Shown piece by piece: positions 13,069-15,040 of a DNA stretch of 15,040 nt (position 1 is its first letter; each line of letters begins with the position of its first letter). The position numbers and the translations under genes were made by a program. A model generated the notes under the pieces. The model saw only the letters and a list, made by a program, of their open reading frames with translations. It had not been told where the DNA came from and searched no databases. The stretch is from Candidatus Aenigmatarchaeota archaeon (GTDB lineage: Archaea; Aenigmatarchaeota; Aenigmatarchaeia; QMZP01), in NCBI GenBank assembly GCA_003663415.1, contig QMZY01000008.1:1-15040 (forward strand), read 5' to 3'.

Positions 13069-13727
13069 ACATCCATCACGTGAATGCCGTCTGATGTTAT
13101 TTCGAAGGGATGAATATTCATAGAGTGTTTGCTTGTTCTCATCTTTCTTATCATAAGACTTCTTTTATATTTTGCTATGGTCATGTACTGCAAAACAATC
13201 ACAGCGTCAACCAGAAATTCAATCACACCAAACCTTGAGAGGGCGTTGCTGTCTTCCGGTATTTCAGCTGTAACAATGCTTGTTATGTCCATTTCTTTAA
13301 GCTTCTGAAGAAATTTGAATATGGATTTTCTTATTCTGTATGCTTCGCTTATATAAAGTTCAAACATGCTGACAGAATCTATCGCAACCCTTTTGGCTCC
13401 TGTAAGATTTACCTGTTCTGTTATTTTTGTGGTAAGCGTGTCAATATCAAAAGGTTCAAAAGCAACTATTTTCACAAGGCCTTTTTTTTCCAGTTCGCTG
13501 AAGTCCCAGCCGAACTGAAGCGCCTGTTTTTTCAAATAGGCTTCGGTTTCTTCTGTTGTAACGTAAAGCCCTTTTTCACCGAAGCTGGTAACGCCGTTAA
13601 AGAGAAACTGCAAACAAAAAACAGACTTGCCTGTCCCTGTTTTGCCGCTGATAAGATTTATACTCCCTTCTTCAAATCCCCCGTCCATTAATTTATCCAG
13701 TCCCGGAATATCTGTAGCAACTTTCAT
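13065..13727 (-). CDS. KaiC/RadA-like RecA-superfamily ATPase
   Basis: A 220-residue single-domain protein of the archaeal KaiC-like family. Marks are IPGLDKLMDGGFEEGSINL leading to Walker A GKTGTGKS (28-35), the TTEET catalytic glutamates (E59/E60), Walker B RVAIDSVS (D117), and the C-terminal VLQYMTIAKYKRSLMIRKMR, which is common in this family. Such proteins are ATPases or kinases of mostly unknown function in archaea, some linked to signalling, motility or archaellum/pilus regulation. Only one KaiC domain is present, so it is not a cyanobacterial-type clock protein. AAAGGA lies just upstream of the ATG at 13727, and a TATA-like box (CTTTTTAATTC) about 32 bases upstream. Confidence 0.9.
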   Translation of the reverse strand: MKVATDIPGLDKLMDGGFEEGSINLISGKTGTGKSVFCLQFLFNGVTSFGEKGLYVTTEETEAYLKKQALQFGWDFSELEKKGLVKIVAFEPFDIDTLTTKITEQVNLTGAKRVAIDSVSMFELYISEAYRIRKSIFKFLQKLKEMDITSIVTAEIPEDSNALSRFGVIEFLVDAVIVLQYMTIAKYKRSLMIRKMRTSKHSMNIHPFEITSDGIHVMDV

Positions 13728-13993
13728 GCTTCCTTTAATTAATTGTGTAAATAGAATTAAAAAGCTTTCGCTGACCGGGAGCGCGTGTAATAAACAGGAA
13801 CTTCTCCTAAAAAGATATTCTACGGGTTGAGGGAATGATTAGAAAGTGCCGGTTGCCGAGGGTTTGCGATTGATTGCGTCAGGAACTATTTTGCCCGGTT
13901 AAGTTGCGCGTGAAATTGCGGTTTTTGAACCGTTTCCGCTAAATTCATGCAAAGAGCAAAAATAAATAAATACGTAATTGACAAATAATAAAC
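13728..13993. other. Intergenic region with a GC-rich core, no gene recognised
   Basis: This is 266 bases between divergent promoters. The ends are AT-rich promoter sequence, but about 13771-13940 is 45-50% G+C. It holds a CGGTT (13919-13923) / AACCG (13928-13932) hairpin with a 4-base loop, an overlapping longer GCGG/CCGC pairing, and a direct repeat GCGCGTG at 13781-13787 and 13906-13912. GC-rich islands in AT-rich archaeal genomes sometimes mark structured RNAs. I could not build a convincing tRNA, box C/D or H/ACA fold by eye. Confidence 0.35.
13959..13972 (+). promoter_or_regulatory. TATA-like box for the first membrane paralogue
   Basis: AAATAAATAAATAC is centred about 28 bases before the ATG at 13994. 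There is no ribosome binding site. A leaderless start is inferred. Confidence 0.45.
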
Positions 13994-14494
13994 ATGGCTT
14001 CTCCGTTTGAGCCAATGGTTCTTGGTTTGGAACAATTGGGAATCTATTTGTATCTTTTTCCGTTCCTTCTGACACTTGCAATTGTTTATGGTATTCTTTC
14101 TTATTCCTTAAAAGAGCAGCTGCCAACATCAGCGCGGGGTCTTGTCTCTGTGGTTGTTGCGTTTTTTGTTATGCTTTTCTCTTTATGGAACCCTTTTATT
14201 GTTTTGTTCTTTGCAAATGTTTTTGGTTACGGCCTTATCGTAGGCTCTGGTTTGCTGATGATAATAATAGTTCTGGGTTTAATGGGGATAAAACCAGAAG
14301 ATTTGACTAAAAACGAGAAATTCAAATGGCCCTTTGTCGGTGTTATGATACTGATATTTGTGCTTGTGATTGCCGGCGTGGTTGGAACAAGCATGTTAGG
14401 GCTGAATGCGGGAAGCGGTGAGTTCTGGACTGCGATGCTTTTCATAATACTTGTCGCTATGGTTGTGCTCTGGGGAAGCGAAAAGGAAGAATAA
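13994..14494 (+). CDS. Multi-pass membrane protein of unknown function (paralogue 1)
   Basis: A 166-residue, very hydrophobic protein that I do not recognise. By eye it has about five membrane segments: roughly 16-37, 48-72, 74-95, 112-134 and 144-162, with a short polar loop KPEDLTKNEKFK between the third and fourth, and a charged SEKEE tail. It is clearly related to the next gene, sharing LYLFPFLL-x-LAI-x-YG, LP-x-SA-x-GL, FFVML, a W-N pair, FFAN, GLIVG-x-GLL and EFWTA-x-x-FI. No catalytic motif or transporter signature is visible. It starts without a ribosome binding site. Confidence 0.78.
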   Translation: MASPFEPMVLGLEQLGIYLYLFPFLLTLAIVYGILSYSLKEQLPTSARGLVSVVVAFFVMLFSLWNPFIVLFFANVFGYGLIVGSGLLMIIIVLGLMGIKPEDLTKNEKFKWPFVGVMILIFVLVIAGVVGTSMLGLNAGSGEFWTAMLFIILVAMVVLWGSEKEE

Positions 14495-14495
14495 A

Positions 14496-14503
14496 TTTAT
14501 AAA
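14496..14503 (+). promoter_or_regulatory. TATA box of the second membrane paralogue
   Basis: TTTATAAA starts one base after the first paralogue's stop and is centred about 26 bases before the ATG at 14526. This is the same 8-mer as the histone promoter. It suggests the second paralogue has its own leaderless promoter despite a 31-base gap. Confidence 0.55.
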
Positions 14504-14525
14504 CTTATTTCACCAATAAAATAAT

Positions 14526-15040
14526 ATGTCTGTTGCGTTGTTTCAATTTGGTGGATGGTCTCCCCAATCCGGAGCCTTCTATCAAATTCTGCTGAATATG
14601 GAAAATATGGGGTTCTTTTTGTATTTGTTCCCATTTTTGCTGGCTTTGGCAATTTTCTACGGGGTTTTAAAATACACAATGGGCGATAGGCTTCCAAAAT
14701 CGGCAATTGGCCTGATTTCCATAATATTTTCCTTCTTCGTGATGCTTTATTCAAGCTGGAACTATATGATAGTTTCCTTTTTTGCGAATTTGGGAGGAAT
14801 GGGATTGATTGTTGGATGTGGTTTATTGTTTGTGATAATTTTGCTGGGGATTACTGGGTTTAAGATTAACGAGGTGTTTAGTGGAACCATGTCAAAATGG
14901 GCGTTTATTTTGACAATAATATTTATCGGTGTTTTGATTTTCTTCGGTGCAGGTGCTGGTTGGTTAATCCAATTACCTTACTGGTCAACTGCTGAAGAGT
15001 TCTGGACTGCTTTGTTCTTTATAGTCATACTTGCGTTGGC
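14526..15040 (+). CDS. Multi-pass membrane protein of unknown function (paralogue 2, cut by window end)
   Basis: An open frame of 171 complete codons running off the window. The N-terminus (SVALFQFGGWSPQSG) differs from paralogue 1, then the two align along their length: LYLFPFLLALAIFYG against LYLFPFLLTLAIVYG, SFFVMLYSSWN against AFFVMLFSLWN, FFANLGGMGLIVGCGLL against FFANVFGYGLIVGSGLL, and EEFWTALFFI against GEFWTAMLFI. It has a similar pattern of about five membrane segments. The function is unknown. Tandem duplication and divergence are seen directly; whether more copies follow is hidden by the window edge. Confidence 0.8.
   Translation, partial: MSVALFQFGGWSPQSGAFYQILLNMENMGFFLYLFPFLLALAIFYGVLKYTMGDRLPKSAIGLISIIFSFFVMLYSSWNYMIVSFFANLGGMGLIVGCGLLFVIILLGITGFKINEVFSGTMSKWAFILTIIFIGVLIFFGAGAGWLIQLPYWSTAEEFWTALFFIVILAL

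Noticed and set aside
13065..13727. Circadian clock KaiC or recombinase RadA
   Set aside because: There is only one ATPase domain, no helix-hairpin-helix domain and no kaiA/kaiB neighbour, so only the broad KaiC-like family is supported.
13820..13880. Box C/D small RNA in the intergenic region after 13728
   Set aside because: AATGATTAG is a poor C box and no CTGA follows at a suitable distance.
1..15040. CRISPR arrays, insertion sequences, toxin-antitoxin or prophage genes
   Set aside because: No spaced direct repeats, transposase motifs, terminal inverted repeats or matching gene pairs were found; the content is mostly housekeeping.

Overview
The window comes from an archaeon. It carries a complete A1Ao-type (V/A) ATP synthase operon in archaeal gene order (H-I-K-E-C-F-A-B-D), a tail-less archaeal histone, ribosomal protein eL33, an archaeal Mre11 nuclease, a GatC subunit, a MEMO1-family protein, a class III signal peptide (archaeal pilin-like) protein, a KaiC/RadA-like ATPase and an intron-containing tRNA-Trp. 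Most genes that begin a transcription unit have an AT-rich TATA-like box about 20-28 bases before the start codon and no ribosome binding site, the pattern of leaderless archaeal transcripts. Genes inside operons often carry Shine-Dalgarno motifs. The sequence is AT-rich with many small overlapping genes. A DPANN-like or other deep-branching archaeal lineage is possible, but nothing here fixes the lineage.

Layout. 1-89: the last codons of a MazG-like nucleotide pyrophosphohydrolase. 90-274: a GC-rich non-coding stretch with small hairpins. 275-1198 (-): a DRE-TIM metallolyase most like HMG-CoA lyase, richer in G+C than the sampled ATPase-operon sequence. 1336-3043 (+): a three-gene cluster eL33 - mre11 - gatC, converging on and overlapping the histone gene (3030-3242, -). 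3310-3450 (+): a 46-residue zinc-ribbon-like protein (DUF5679 type) that appears to share one palindromic TATA box with the histone. 3456-4283 (-): MEMO1 family. 4344-12378 (-): the ATP synthase operon. 12514-12620 (+): tRNA-Trp(CCA) with a short intron. 12652-13068 (+): pilin-like protein, converging on a KaiC-like ATPase (13065-13727, -). 13728-13993: non-coding, with a GC-richer core. 13994 to the end (+): two tandem paralogous multi-pass membrane proteins of unknown function, the second cut by the window edge.

How the genes work together. The ATP synthase genes encode the A1 head (A3B3 with D and F), peripheral stalks (E, H), the C adaptor, the proteolipid ring (K) and the stator membrane subunit (I), as one tightly overlapped operon. 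The gene for subunit I is split between two reading frames at a run of six A residues. This is either a sequence error or recoding. The eL33-mre11-gatC cluster joins translation and DNA repair functions without an obvious biochemical link. The pilin-like gene, the KaiC-like ATPase and the membrane paralogues form a surface/membrane neighbourhood whose joint role is unknown.

Points that most deserve a second look are the atpI frame break, a possible two-carboxylate ion-binding site in the K subunit (E25 with E54), the poorly matching splice motif of the tRNA-Trp intron, the tandem membrane paralogues, and the unexplained GC-rich intergenic segments.
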